Positions 27,992 to 36,905 of a stretch of DNA of 64,000 nucleotides are shown one piece after another; the stretch's first letter is position 1, and every line of letters starts with the position of its first letter. Location of the stretch: NCBI GenBank assembly GCA_947493945.1, contig CANLSR010000001.1, forward strand, positions 496,001 to 560,000, written 5' to 3'. The notes below the pieces were generated by a model that saw only the letters and a list, made by a program, of their open reading frames with translations, had not been told where the DNA came from and did not search any database. The translations under genes and the position numbers were made by a program. Origin of the DNA: an uncultured bacterium. Lineage in GTDB: Bacteria; Bacteroidota; Rhodothermia; Rhodothermales; Rubricoccaceae.

Positions 27992-28447
27992 CTACGCCGG
28001 CGCGTAGTCGGGCGTGGAGGAGAACACGACGTGGTCGGCGATGTTGGCGTAGGCCAGCCGCCAGGTGTCGAGCTGCTCCTCGGAGAGCCCGGTGATCATG
28101 TCGGCCACGCGGTCGATGGAGTCGTCGGTCTCGCTCAGGATCATCGCCAGCGTCTCGGGGTCGGGGTCCTCGGCCATCCACATCCGCACCGCGGCCAGTT
28201 GGTTGAGCACCTGGTCGGTCAGCATCTCGCGGATCTCGGCGATGGCCTGGGCGCGGAGGTGCCTCTGGCGCGCGCGGTCGGCCCACTGGATCGAGGCCCA
28301 GATGGGCGTCAGCCCGACGACCGTCGCGATCATGGCCACGCCCGTCGGCGCCTGCGACCGGATCAGCCCTACCGACACGGCCACGAACCCGAGCGCCATC
28401 AGCGCCACGTAGATCTCGAACCGTTTCAGAAGGTGGGCGCGGAGCAT
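27992..28447 (-). CDS. hypothetical two-helix membrane protein
   Basis: A 151-residue protein with two N-terminal membrane helices (YVALMALGFVAVSVGLI and VAMIATVVGLTPIWASI) followed by a helical soluble tail rich in acidic residues. I do not recognise a family. It is divergent from mnmG, with a 190-base gap between the starts. Confidence 0.55.
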   Translation of the reverse strand: MLRAHLLKRFEIYVALMALGFVAVSVGLIRSQAPTGVAMIATVVGLTPIWASIQWADRARQRHLRAQAIAEIREMLTDQVLNQLAAVRMWMAEDPDPETLAMILSETDDSIDRVADMITGLSEEQLDTWRLAYANIADHVVFSSTPDYAPA

Positions 28448-28637
28448 GACGGGTCTCGGGGCGGGACCAAGGGACGACCGGTATCGCAGAGCGGGCCGGC
28501 GCCACGTCGCACCGGGACGGAAAGGAACGCCGGCGTTCCGTCTCGGGGCGCCAAGCCACGGCCCGCCCCTTTCGTAGAGATTCCAGAGACGCCGGCCGGG
28601 CGGCGGCCTATCCTGCGGTCTATTGACCGATTGCGCT

Positions 28638-30608
28638 GTGACTCCAGATTCTTACGACGTCGTCGTGGTCGGCGGCGGGCACGCCGGCATCGAGGCCGCG
28701 CACGCCGCGGCCCGGCTGGGCGCCCGCACGCTGCTCGTGACCATGAACCTCGACGCCGTCGGGGCCATGTCGTGCAACCCGGCCATCGGGGGCGTCGGCA
28801 AGGGCCAGATCGTGCGCGAGATCGACGCCCTGGGCGGGCTGATGGGCCGGCTGGCGGACGCGACGGGCCTCCAGTTCCGGATGCTCAACCGCAGCAAGGG
28901 GCCCGCCGTCTGGAGCCCGCGCGCCCAGAGCGACCGCGCCCGGTACGCCGCCGCCGCGCGCGCGGCGCTGGAGGAGACGCCGAACCTGTACTTCCGCCAG
29001 GACCAGGTCGTCGACCTCATCACCGCCCCGCTGGCGGACGCGGTCGGCGGGGTGGCGGGCGCGCCGGCAGAGGCCGCCAGCGGGACGAGCGAGGTCCGCG
29101 GCGTGGTCACCCAGACCGGGCTCGAGATCGCGGCCGGCGCCGTGATCCTAACCTCGGGCACGTTCCTCAACGGCACCATCCACCTGGGCGAGCAGCAGTT
29201 CGGGGGCGGCCGCGCCGGCGCCCGGGCCGCCGTCGGGCTGAGCGCGGCGCTGGAGCGGCTGGGGTTCGAGCTGGGCCGGCTCAAGACCGGCACGCCGCCC
29301 CGCATCGACGGCCGGACGATGGACACATCGGCGTTCACCGAGCAGCCCGGCGACGCCGACCCGCGCCCGTTCTCGCACCTGACCGACGCCCTCGACCAGG
29401 AGCAGCGGCCGTGCTGGCTCGGCTTCACCACGCCGGCCGTCCACGAGACGCTGCGCACCGGCTTCGACCGCTCGCCCATGTTCGCCGGGCGGATCGAGGG
29501 CCAGGGGCCGCGCTACTGCCCGTCGATCGAGGACAAGATCGACCGCTTCGCGGGCAAGGACCGGCACCAGCTGTTCCTGGAGCCCGAGGGCTGGGACACG
29601 CACGAGGTCTACGTCAACGGCTTTTCGACGTCGCTGCCCGAGCGCGTCCAGACGGCCGCGCTGCGGCTGGTGCCGGGCCTGGAGCGGGCGCACGTGCTCC
29701 GGCCCGGCTACGCCATCGAGTACGACTACGTGCCGCCCCACCAGGTCCGCTACACGCTGGAGACCAAGCGGGTGGCGGGGCTCTTCCTGGCCGGCCAGAT
29801 CAACGGCACGACGGGCTACGAGGAGGCGGCCGGCCAGGGCCTCTTGGCCGGCCTCAACGCCGCGATCGGCCTCGCCGGCAGCGGCCGCCAGCCCGGCGAG
29901 GGCGTGGTGCTGGGCCGCGACCAAGCCTACCTCGGCGTGCTGGTTGACGACCTGGTGGCCAAGGGCACCGACGAGCCGTACCGGATGTTCACCTCGCGCG
30001 CCGAGCACCGCCTGCTCCTCCGCCAGGACACCGCCGACCGCCGCCTGACGCGCCTGGGCCACGACCTCGGCCTGGCCTCCGACGAGCGCCTGGCCCGGTT
30101 GGAGGAGAAGGAAGACGCGCTCGCCCGGACGCTGGCTGCCCTCACCTCGACCAACGCCCAGCCCGACGCCGTCAACGGCTACCTGGAGCGGATCGGCACG
30201 TCCCCCATCGCCACGCCCACCCGCCTCGACCGGCTGGCGGTCCGCCCCGAGGTGGACCTGGCCGAGATGCTGGCGGCGACCGGCCAGGCCGACCTCGTGG
30301 TGCCCGGCCCCGGAATGGAGCCGACGGCCGAGCTGGCGGCCGTCGAGCTGGGCTACGCCGGCTACGTCGAGCGCGAGCACGCGCTGGTGGAGCAGATGCG
30401 GAGCCTGGAGCGCTGGCGCGTGCCCGCGGGCTTCGACTACGCCGCCGTGACGGCCATCTCGCACGAGGCGCGCCAAAAGCTGGCCCGCATCCAGCCCGAC
30501 ACGCTGGGCCAGGCCTCGCGCGTCTCGGGCGTCCGCCCGTCCGACGTCCAGGCGCTGATGGTGCTGCTCAAGCGCCACCGCCAGCCGCTGGCCGGACGCG
30601 CGGCGTGA
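28638..30608 (+). CDS. mnmG: tRNA uridine 5-carboxymethylaminomethyl modification enzyme MnmG (GidA)
   Basis: A 656-residue FAD enzyme that with MnmE installs cmnm5U at tRNA position 34. The FAD site is [14 protein letters not shown], and [12 protein letters not shown] and the KTGTPPRID stretch are conserved. It is slightly longer than usual because of about 20 extra residues (near 130-149) between DLIT and the conserved [10 protein letters not shown] strand. That insert is encoded by a copy of the dispersed palindrome (arms at 29027 and 29074). Start: GTG 28638 is preferred to the TTG five codons earlier, giving an N-terminus close to the E. coli protein. rsmG follows in the usual gidA-gidB order. 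Confidence 0.95.
   Translation: MTPDSYDVVVVGGGHAGIEAAHAAARLGARTLLVTMNLDAVGAMSCNPAIGGVGKGQIVREIDALGGLMGRLADATGLQFRMLNRSKGPAVWSPRAQSDRARYAAAARAALEETPNLYFRQDQVVDLITAPLADAVGGVAGAPAEAASGTSEVRGVVTQTGLEIAAGAVILTSGTFLNGTIHLGEQQFGGGRAGARAAVGLSAALERLGFELGRLKTGTPPRIDGRTMDTSAFTEQPGDADPRPFSHLTDALDQEQRPCWLGFTTPAVHETLRTGFDRSPMFAGRIEGQGPRYCPSIEDKIDRFAGKDRHQLFLEPEGWDTHEVYVNGFSTSLPERVQTAALRLVPGLERAHVLRPGYAIEYDYVPPHQVRYTLETKRVAGLFLAGQINGTTGYEEAAGQGLLAGLNAAIGLAGSGRQPGEGVVLGRDQAYLGVLVDDLVAKGTDEPYRMFTSRAEHRLLLRQDTADRRLTRLGHDLGLASDERLARLEEKEDALARTLAALTSTNAQPDAVNGYLERIGTSPIATPTRLDRLAVRPEVDLAEMLAATGQADLVVPGPGMEPTAELAAVELGYAGYVEREHALVEQMRSLERWRVPAGFDYAAVTAISHEARQKLARIQPDTLGQASRVSGVRPSDVQALMVLLKRHRQPLAGRAA
29027..29084. 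repeat. palindromic element inserted in frame in mnmG
   Basis: CCCGCTGGCGG and CCGCCAGCGGG, 11-bp exact complementary arms separated by 36 nt. It encodes an Ala/Gly-rich insert of about 20 residues absent from E. coli MnmG as recalled. Confidence 0.7.
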
Positions 30609-30736
30609 CCCGCGGGTGGCACGCCCGCGAGACGTTCCGGCTCGGAAGACCGGCCGGCCCGCCGGCCGGCACGGGTGTCGCGCGGGCGGATCGGCGACGC
30701 GGCTCCCGCGTCTAAACGCCGCCTTCTCGCACCCCC

Positions 30737-31414
30737 ATGCTCACCGCCGCCCCCGTCGACCTCGACGTCGCCCAGCGGGCCACGCTCGACATCTACGCCG
30801 CCGAGGTCGAGCGGCTCAACCTGCGCGTCAACCTCGTCTCCCGGCCGGCCTCCCACGCCGACGTCGTCCGCCACGTGCGCCACTGCCTCGCGCTCGCCAC
30901 CCAGCCGCTCCCCGACGGGGCCGTGGTGGTGGACTGGGGCTCGGGCGGCGGGCTGCCCGCCGTGCCGCTGGCGGTCGCGTTCCCCAAGGTCCAGGTGGTG
31001 GCCGTGGACGCGGTCGGCAAAAAGACCGAGGCCGTCAAGCTGTTCGCGCGCCGTCTGGGGCTGGACAACCTGGAGGTCTGGAACGGCCGCGCCGAGGCCT
31101 ACGACGGCCCGGCCCCCCACTACTCGGTCAGCCGGGCCACGGCGCCGCTGGCGACTCTCTGGGGCTGGCACGAGCGCGTCGCCGAGCCCCTCGACCTGGA
31201 CGCCGCCGCCGCGCCGGCCGGCGCCTGGCGACCGGGCCTGGTGTGCCTCAAAGGCGGCGACCTGACCGCCGAGGCCGCCGAGCTGGCGGAGGCATTCCCC
31301 GAGACCGAGGCCGTCGCGCGCGGCCTGGACGAGGTCCTGGGGCCGGAGTGGGCCGACAAGTGCTTGGTCCACGTGTCCGCACAGACCCGGCCGCACCCGA
31401 GCGACCCGGCCTAA
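30737..31414 (+). CDS. rsmG: 16S rRNA (guanine(527)-N7)-methyltransferase RsmG (GidB)
   Basis: A 225-residue SAM-dependent methyltransferase that modifies G527 of 16S rRNA. The N-terminal helix contains AEVERLNLRVNLVS, and the SAM motif is VVDWGSGGGLPAVPLA, followed by VVAVDAVGKKTEAVKLFAR. The later SRATAPLATL matches the family ARA block. It lies 128 bases after mnmG, the conserved gidA-gidB arrangement. An inverted repeat between it and the convergent outer-membrane gene probably ends both transcripts. Confidence 0.92.
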   Translation: MLTAAPVDLDVAQRATLDIYAAEVERLNLRVNLVSRPASHADVVRHVRHCLALATQPLPDGAVVVDWGSGGGLPAVPLAVAFPKVQVVAVDAVGKKTEAVKLFARRLGLDNLEVWNGRAEAYDGPAPHYSVSRATAPLATLWGWHERVAEPLDLDAAAAPAGAWRPGLVCLKGGDLTAEAAELAEAFPETEAVARGLDEVLGPEWADKCLVHVSAQTRPHPSDPA

Positions 31415-31420
31415 CGAGCG

Positions 31421-31450
31421 CGCGCCCGCCGGCCGAGGCCAGCGGGCGCG
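31421..31450. terminator. 9-bp inverted repeat between convergent genes
   Basis: CGCGCCCGC and GCGGGCGCG separated by 12 nt, just after the rsmG stop and before the stop of the convergent barrel gene. It has no T-tract, so terminator activity is only suggested. Confidence 0.4.
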
Positions 31451-31470
31451 TACCCATCGCCGAGGGGCGC

Positions 31471-31485
31471 CGCCAGCGGCTGGCG
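31471..31485. repeat. palindromic element, inverted-arm form
   Basis: CGCCAG-CGG-CTGGCG, the same arrangement as at 5919. It touches the stop codon of the adjacent minus-strand barrel gene. Confidence 0.55.
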
Positions 31486-32181
31486 CTACCGGCCGCCGAA
31501 GCGGTAGTGGCCCGTGACGGTAAACACCTGGTTGCGGGCGCTAAAGTCGTCGCTGCCCGCCCCCTCGTCGCTGACGATGGACAGGAAGCCGGTGGTGTAG
31601 CGCAGCCCGACGCCGAACGGGCCGGCGCCGACGGTCACGCCGAGGGCGCCGCCCAGGTCGAAGTCCTCGATCCCTTCGTCGTCCTCCAGGTCGCCTTCGT
31701 CGCAGAGGTCACCAAGGTCGCCACCGCATCCGATCCCCGTGCTGAGCTTGTAGGCCAGCGTCGGGCCCAGCTCGACGGCCACGTCCAGCGCGCTCTGCGT
31801 GGGGAACCGGTACGCCACCAGGAGAGGGACCTCGACGTAGTCGATCTTGAGCGTCTGCGTGCCCTCGAAGTCGAGGGCGTCGACGCGCGACTCGACCGAG
31901 AACCCCTTCTGCGTGTAGAGGATCTCGGGGCGGAACGAGAAGGTGAGCGAGAGCGGGATGTCGGCCGTCAATCCACCGACGAACCCTAGACGAGACCGCT
32001 TCTCGACGCCGACACCTTCGGCGCCTTCCTCGGAAAAGTCGAGGAGGAGGTCTTCGTCGTTGGTCGAGACGGTCGCGGAGTTGATGCCCAGCTTGACGCC
32101 GAACGTGGTCTGGGCCGACGCCGGGGCCACGGCGGCCGGGAGGGCAAAGGCCAGGAGGGCCAGGAAGGAGGCAATGCGCAT
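31486..32181 (-). CDS. outer membrane beta-barrel protein (PorT-like), copy 1
   Basis: A 231-residue small barrel protein. A signal peptide (ending ASAQ) precedes repeated strands such as FGVKLGINSATVS, RLGFVGGLTADIPL, FRPEILYTQKG and YVEVPLLVAYRF, then a final strand FTVTGHYRFGGR. It belongs to the outer-membrane beta-barrel domain family common in Bacteroidota. An acidic insert (DLGDLCDEGDLEDDEG) with cysteines is probably an extracellular loop. It shares RLGFVGGLT and the overall plan with the next gene, so the two look like tandem paralogues. Confidence 0.8.
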   Translation of the reverse strand: MRIASFLALLAFALPAAVAPASAQTTFGVKLGINSATVSTNDEDLLLDFSEEGAEGVGVEKRSRLGFVGGLTADIPLSLTFSFRPEILYTQKGFSVESRVDALDFEGTQTLKIDYVEVPLLVAYRFPTQSALDVAVELGPTLAYKLSTGIGCGGDLGDLCDEGDLEDDEGIEDFDLGGALGVTVGAGPFGVGLRYTTGFLSIVSDEGAGSDDFSARNQVFTVTGHYRFGGR

Positions 32182-32301
32182 GGACGTGGGGAAAGGGGAA
32201 GGGCGCAGGCGGGCTGCGAGACGGGAGAGCCGCGACGGCCGCCGGTGGCGTCACATCCCGAGACTACTCTTTCTCAGGGGGTCGCAAAAGGAGACGTCCA
32301 C

Positions 32302-32333
32302 AAAAACCCCGCGCCCGACAGTCGGGCGCGGGG
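32302..32333 (-). terminator. intrinsic terminator of the minus-strand barrel gene at 32374
   Basis: A 12-bp GC-rich stem (CCCCGCGCCCGA and complement) with a 3-nt loop. On the minus strand it is followed by five U residues (A-run at 32302-32306). A canonical terminator for the gene ending at 32374. Confidence 0.88.
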
Positions 32334-32336
32334 CAT

Positions 32337-32358
32337 CCGCTGGCGGTCGCCGCCAGCG
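32337..32358. repeat. palindromic element before a terminator
   Basis: CCGCTGGCGG, short centre, CCGCCAGCG. It lies between the stop codon of the 32374 gene and its terminator, the same relation as after groEL. Confidence 0.7.
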
Positions 32359-32373
32359 AGGCTGGGGCGGGGC

Positions 32374-33033
32374 CTAGTAGCGCCGCGCGCCGCCGCCGAA
32401 GCGGTAGCCGAACGTCAGCGAGACCGCCGAGTTTTTGCGGTCCAGGCCCGACCCGAACACCGGGTCGTTGTCGGTGACGTCGGCCAGGCCCAGCGAGTAG
32501 CGGGCGTCGAGGTAGAACGGGCCGGAGCCCACGTCCACGCCGAGCAGGACGCCGTAGTCGGTGGCCGCGTCGATGTCGACGTTGGCGACGTCGTCGATGA
32601 CGTCGTTGGGGGCGTCGCCGTCGAGCGACACCTTGGAGGTGAGCGGGATGCCGGCGTAGCCGCCCAGGTACACGCCCGCGTCGAGCAGCTCGCTCAGCGG
32701 GACGCCGACGCGCACCGACACCGGGATTTCGAGGTAGTCGATGCGGGTGTCGATCTGGTAGTCGCGCGCGCCGTCGAGGACGACGGCGTCGAAGGTGTCG
32801 CCCTTCTGGGCGTAGAGGGCCTCGGCCTGGACCGACACCATCGGGGTGACGGCAAAGCGGCCGGTCAAGCCGCCCACGAAGCCCAGGCGGGACTCCGAGT
32901 TGTTGGCGTCGTCGCCGCTGAAGTTGGTCACGTTGAGGCCGGCCTTGGCGCCGACGGCGACCTGGGCCTGGGCGGGCACCGCCAGCGAGGCGAGGAGGGC
33001 GGCACCGAGGCCGAGGCGGGAAAGGGTAGACAT
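32374..33033 (-). CDS. outer membrane beta-barrel protein (PorT-like), copy 2
   Basis: A 219-residue barrel protein with a signal peptide (ending AQAQ) and strands VAVGAKAGLNVTNF, RLGFVGGLTGRF, VQAEALYAQKG, YLEIPVSVRVGV and a final VSLTFGYRFGGGARRY. It is a paralogue of the preceding gene in transcription terms, and an intrinsic terminator separates the two. The upstream 220 bases hold a small hairpin and two TTGACA-like hexamers facing the divergent WYL regulator. The function of these barrels is unknown; porin or adhesin roles are possible. Confidence 0.8.
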   Translation of the reverse strand: MSTLSRLGLGAALLASLAVPAQAQVAVGAKAGLNVTNFSGDDANNSESRLGFVGGLTGRFAVTPMVSVQAEALYAQKGDTFDAVVLDGARDYQIDTRIDYLEIPVSVRVGVPLSELLDAGVYLGGYAGIPLTSKVSLDGDAPNDVIDDVANVDIDAATDYGVLLGVDVGSGPFYLDARYSLGLADVTDNDPVFGSGLDRKNSAVSLTFGYRFGGGARRY

Positions 33034-33254
33034 GGGTCTAGAAGGGGGTGGTGGGGGACACCGGCCCGGCACGAGGCCGGACCGAGCGGGGGGGCCCAGC
33101 AACCTGTGGGCCAACCGGGCTGGCCCCGCCTGCACACGCTCTTTGACAGCCCAGCCGAACCGCTGGGCGCGAATCGGCGTTGACAAATCTGTGTCACCCG
33201 TCTGGTTTCGGGGACACGACCGCCCGACTCCGTCGTCACCCACCGCCCCGCCCG

Positions 33255-34253
33255 ATGGCCCGCTCCGACCGCTCGCTCAACAAGACCGAACGCCTGTTCG
33301 CGCTGGTGCTCCTGCTCCAGAACCGGCCCAACATGACGTCCCGCGACCTCGCGGAGCACTTCGGCGTGAGCCGCCGCACCATCTTCCGCGACCTCCGGAC
33401 GCTGGGCGAGAGCGGCGTGCCGCTGACCTACGCCGAGTCGGGCGGGTACGAGATTCTGGAGGGCTACCAGCTCCCGCCGCTGATGTTCAGCGCGCGCGAG
33501 GCGGCCACGCTGCTGGTCGGCGCCGAGTTCACCAAGCTCCAGCCCGACCCCAGCCTCCAGACCGACGCCGACGCCGTCGCGATGAAGATCCGGTCGGTGC
33601 TGCCCGACTCCGTCCGCGACTACATCGACCGGTTGCAGGAGCGGACCGTGCTGTCGCCGTTCAACGAGGCCGAGCGCCTGGGCGCGACCGGCGACGAGCA
33701 GGGCCGGTGGTTCGAGCTCTCTGAGGCCGTCGCCCGCCAGCGCAAGGTCAAGATGACGTACTACGTGGCGAGCCGCGACGAGGAGACGGTCCGCGAGGTG
33801 GACCCGCTGGGGCTCGTCTACTACTCCGACCACTGGAACCTGATCGCCTTCGACCACCTGCGCGGCGAGATCCGGAACTTCCGGCTGGACCAGATCAAAA
33901 AGCTCCGCACGCGCTTCGACGGCTTCGAGCCGCCCGAGGGCTTCGACCTCAAGGAGCACCTGCGCGAGCGCGGGACCAAGCCCGAGAACGTCCGCATGAC
34001 GGTCCGCTTCCGCAACCGCGCGTGGCGCTGGGCGCGCCGCCAGCTCCCGGCCGACATCGAGCAGGAGCTGCCCTCGGGCAAGGGCTGGACCGAGGTCACG
34101 TTCGAGTTTGAGAACGTGGCCTACGTCGCCAAGTGGCTGCTGCGCTACGGCACCGACGCCCAGGTCGTGGGGCCGAAGGCGCTGCGCGTCGAGATCGCGA
34201 ACCAGGCCCGAGCCGTGGCGGCGTCCTACGAGGGCGTGCCCGTAGCGGCCTGA
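33255..34253 (+). CDS. WYL-domain transcriptional regulator (YafY-like)
   Basis: A 332-residue regulator. An N-terminal winged helix-turn-helix (SRDLAEHFGVSRRTIFRDLRTL at about residues 30-52, quoted in part) is followed by a WYL domain (KVKMTYYVASRDEE, with HWNLIAFDHLRGEIRNFRLDQIKKL) and the C-terminal extension typical of YafY-type proteins. These sense a ligand, often a nucleic acid or nucleotide, and act as repressors or activators. The ATG at 33255 gives the normal N-terminus; longer starts are unlikely. It is divergent from the second barrel gene, which it could control. Confidence 0.88.
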   Translation: MARSDRSLNKTERLFALVLLLQNRPNMTSRDLAEHFGVSRRTIFRDLRTLGESGVPLTYAESGGYEILEGYQLPPLMFSAREAATLLVGAEFTKLQPDPSLQTDADAVAMKIRSVLPDSVRDYIDRLQERTVLSPFNEAERLGATGDEQGRWFELSEAVARQRKVKMTYYVASRDEETVREVDPLGLVYYSDHWNLIAFDHLRGEIRNFRLDQIKKLRTRFDGFEPPEGFDLKEHLRERGTKPENVRMTVRFRNRAWRWARRQLPADIEQELPSGKGWTEVTFEFENVAYVAKWLLRYGTDAQVVGPKALRVEIANQARAVAASYEGVPVAA

Positions 34254-34412
34254 CGGCGAGGCCGGCCGCTGGCGCGTCCGCCGGGGAGGGGCCGGGGGGC
34301 TATTGCGTCTGAGGGCGCGCCCGTGGCGGCCCGCCGACGCCGGCCGCCAGCGCCGAAACGACGGCGGGCCCCCGCCCAACGGCGGAGGCCCGCGTCCGTG
34401 CCGAGGGGCGTG

Positions 34413-34682
34413 CTAGAGGACCGTAAAGTCGGCGCGCTTGCCGACCGCGGTGTCGACGACGTTGGTCACGCTCACCGTGGCGTCGCCCGCGCCCGAGGTG
34501 GTCTTGTGGTAGATGATGCCCTCGTAGGTGGCCTCCTGGATGTCGGTCGAGATGTCGGCCTCCTCGTCATGGGCAAAGAACACGCCCCGGTACTGCTTGC
34601 CCTCGAATGTGTCGATGGGGAAAACGTACCCCTGACCGTCAATGCCGGCCAGCTTTGCATCCTGGAGTTCGTAGATCGCCAA
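34413..34682 (-). CDS. hypothetical small acidic protein
   Basis: An 89-residue protein if the TTG at 34682 is used. The longer reading upstream looks noncoding (many Arg, Pro and Cys residues). The product alternates hydrophobic and polar residues (YVFPIDTF, YRGVFFAHDEEAD, EGIIYHKTT), suggesting a beta-rich fold. I do not recognise a family. A TATAAT-like hexamer lies immediately upstream on the minus strand (34683-34688), so the gene may be leaderless or the start may be misplaced. Local composition is less GC-rich than its neighbours. Confidence 0.45.
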   Translation of the reverse strand: MAIYELQDAKLAGIDGQGYVFPIDTFEGKQYRGVFFAHDEEADISTDIQEATYEGIIYHKTTSGAGDATVSVTNVVDTAVGKRADFTVL

Positions 34683-34949
34683 ATTATACCTCGTATCAGT
34701 GGAACAGAAGACCGGCCGAGGCGCCGCGAGGCGCCAGGCGCACGCGTTACACGCGCGGCGGACCGGTATTCTTATCGCCGTCGCCGCCTCCGGGTTTCTG
34801 CCCGGCCATGAATCTGCCTTCACCCGCCCGCCTCTGGGCCCGCCTCGCCACGCTGGCGGCGGATTCGGGCACGGCATACAGAGACGCACGTCGCCCGCCG
34901 TGCGTGGAGCTGGCCGACGTGTCCGGCCAGCGCAGTGCGCGTGTCCTGC

Positions 34950-35444
34950 CTAGTTGGAGCACACTCTCGGGTCCTGGTGAACCTTCGTCACCGTGATGTC
35001 GAACTCCAGCGTCGAGCACGATGGGATGCCGACGTAGGGCTCGCCGCCCTCCACGCCACCGACCGTTCCCGGGTTTGCGGGCTTAGAGCCCGTGCCATAC
35101 CCGAGGTCCGGCGGCACGGTCACGCGGCGCGTCTGGTTGCCGCGCTGGTTGGTAACGCCGATGTAGAACCCCGGGATCGTCCCGGCCCGCCTGTCGAGAA
35201 ACATCTTTTTGATCTCCCCCTCGTCGAACGTGCCCGACCCGTCCGCCAGCCGGCCGACGTACCGGACATCGACGCAGGTCCCGGCCGCCGCCGTCTCGCC
35301 AAGCGTGGTGCCCTCGGGCGTGATGTCCTCGGTCTCGAACTGATCTGCCGAGGTGCACCGTCCGCCTTGGCTGTCGCAGCCCGCGAGCACCGGGGCGCCG
35401 GGGAGGAGCAGGAGCAACAGGACCAGGGGGCCAAAAACGCGCAT
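34950..35444 (-). CDS. FKBP-type peptidyl-prolyl isomerase lipoprotein
   Basis: A 164-residue lipoprotein (lipobox LAGC after a leucine-rich signal) with an FKBP domain that would catalyse proline isomerisation in the envelope. Matching blocks are CVDVRYVGRLADGSGTFDEG, the FYIGVTNQRGNQTRRVTVPPDLGYG stretch (quoted in part) and STLEFDITVTKV. Two extra cysteines near the ends may form a disulfide. The loop around IKKMFLDRRAGTIPGFYI replaces the usual VIPGWDEG core, so substrate handling may differ. Start ATG 35444. Confidence 0.85.
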   Translation of the reverse strand: MRVFGPLVLLLLLLPGAPVLAGCDSQGGRCTSADQFETEDITPEGTTLGETAAAGTCVDVRYVGRLADGSGTFDEGEIKKMFLDRRAGTIPGFYIGVTNQRGNQTRRVTVPPDLGYGTGSKPANPGTVGGVEGGEPYVGIPSCSTLEFDITVTKVHQDPRVCSN

Positions 35445-35562
35445 CGGGGCGAGGACTCTAGAAAGCGCCAAGCTAGAGGCCGCCCGCTGGCGGCGGCGCT
35501 GGCGGGTTCCTTTTCACCCTCGGCCCACGCGAGCGGCGGTCGTCCGGGGGCGGGCGCCTCCG

Positions 35563-36828
35563 CTACTCTGCCCGCACCACGAGCCGGGTGCGCACGACGC
35601 CCGCCGCCGCCAGCCGCACGGCGTAGACGCCCGGGGCCAGCCCCGCGCCGTCCAGCGGCACCGGGTGCTCGCCGGCGCCGAACGCGCCCGCCAGCGACGC
35701 CACGCGGCGGCCCAGCGCGTCGAACACGTCGAGTCGGACGTCGGCCGGGGCGTCGAGCCGGAACCGGAGCCGGGTGCCGGCGCGGAACGGGTTGGGCGCC
35801 GCCGCCAACAGCGCCACCGGGCCGGCCTCGGGTCCGCCGCCGAGGGCGACCACGCCGGGGAGCGACACGTTGGCCAGCACCGGCAGGTGGTCCGAGGTGG
35901 TGGCGGTGTACTGCGCGATGCTGGTCAGCAGTTCGCCGTAGCGCTGGCGCTGTGGGTTGGACGCCGCCGGCACGAACGTGAGCGTGGGGGCCGAGAGCAG
36001 GATGTGGTCGATGGTGTTGCCGCTGGAGCACACGTCGCTGGAGCCGCAGAACGTGGGCAGGTCAGCCTCCTCGGTCTCCAGCGTCACTTTGGTGTAGGCC
36101 TCGTCCGCGACGAACGCGGCGTAGGGCGAGGCGAACGACACGCCCCGCGTGGCCCCGGTCAGCTCGTCGTTGAAGTCGCCCAAGACCACCACCGACTCGT
36201 CGGCCGCGATCAGCCCGTCCGTGTAGGTCTTGAGCCGGGTGGCGGCGGCCTGGCGGCGGTCGTAGGACTGCGGGTCGGACGAGGCCTTGGCGTGGATCAC
36301 GATAAAGCGCACGTCGCGGACGACTCCGCCCAGGCTCACGCGCGCGCGCATCTCCAGCGGGAACCGGCCCGCGAAGTTGAAGCGCTGCCCGGGCTCGCCC
36401 TTGAACAGCGTCGTGGTGTCCAACACCGTCACGACGCCGGAATCGTAGACGAAGGCCAGCTTCTGGTCGAACGGGTCGTTGGGCGAGGTCCGCGAGTCGT
36501 CCACGGTGGGACCGAGCACGCCCGCGTAGCCGTCGACCGCCAGCGAGTCGACGAGGCGGTAGAAGTCGTCGCCGTCGGAGACTTCCTGGAGCCCCCACAC
36601 GTCGATCTGGGCCTGGGCGATCGTGGCCTCGACTCGCTCGAACTGGAGCGCGTCGTCGGGCGACGTGTCGCGCCGGTTTGTGGGCGAGGTGGTCCCGAAG
36701 AACTCGACGTTCCACGTCGCCACGTCGAGCGTCGCCGCGTCGCCGCGCGGGGTGACGGCAACCTGGGCCACCGCCAGGACGGGACTGAGGACGAGGGCGG
36801 CGAGGGCGGCAACGCGGAGACGACGCAT
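35563..36828 (-). CDS. secreted endonuclease/exonuclease/phosphatase-family protein with type IX secretion sorting domain
   Basis: A 421-residue secreted enzyme. A signal peptide is followed by the EEP fold (DNase I-like): ATWNVEFFG, VWGLQEVSDGDDF with the metal-binding glutamate, VVLGDFNDE, and TSDHLPV with the catalytic histidine. The last 75 residues match the type IX secretion sorting domain (NPFRAGTRLRFRLDAP, VFDALGRRVASL, LAPGVYAVRLAA), so it is exported across the outer membrane. Cysteines near residue 260 may form a loop. A nuclease or phosphodiesterase acting outside the cell is the likely role. Confidence 0.88.
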   Translation of the reverse strand: MRRLRVAALAALVLSPVLAVAQVAVTPRGDAATLDVATWNVEFFGTTSPTNRRDTSPDDALQFERVEATIAQAQIDVWGLQEVSDGDDFYRLVDSLAVDGYAGVLGPTVDDSRTSPNDPFDQKLAFVYDSGVVTVLDTTTLFKGEPGQRFNFAGRFPLEMRARVSLGGVVRDVRFIVIHAKASSDPQSYDRRQAAATRLKTYTDGLIAADESVVVLGDFNDELTGATRGVSFASPYAAFVADEAYTKVTLETEEADLPTFCGSSDVCSSGNTIDHILLSAPTLTFVPAASNPQRQRYGELLTSIAQYTATTSDHLPVLANVSLPGVVALGGGPEAGPVALLAAAPNPFRAGTRLRFRLDAPADVRLDVFDALGRRVASLAGAFGAGEHPVPLDGAGLAPGVYAVRLAAAGVVRTRLVVRAE

Positions 36829-36905
36829 AGACGGGACGGGGCGTCCGTCGAAGGTAGGGGACGACCAGGGGGCGGGGCGGGTAGATTGCGGCCTCCCCCG
36901 GACCC

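Noticed and set aside
29148..30578. Long minus-strand reading frame opposite mnmG
   Set aside because: Shadow of the conserved mnmG gene; the sense frame has all the motifs.
34683..34688. TATAAT hexamer as a promoter
   Set aside because: Single hexamer without a matching upstream element; mentioned only as context for the TTG start.
34607..34996. Plus-strand reading frame between the small acidic protein and the FKBP gene
   Set aside because: Runs antisense to the supported minus-strand gene and has no recognisable motif.
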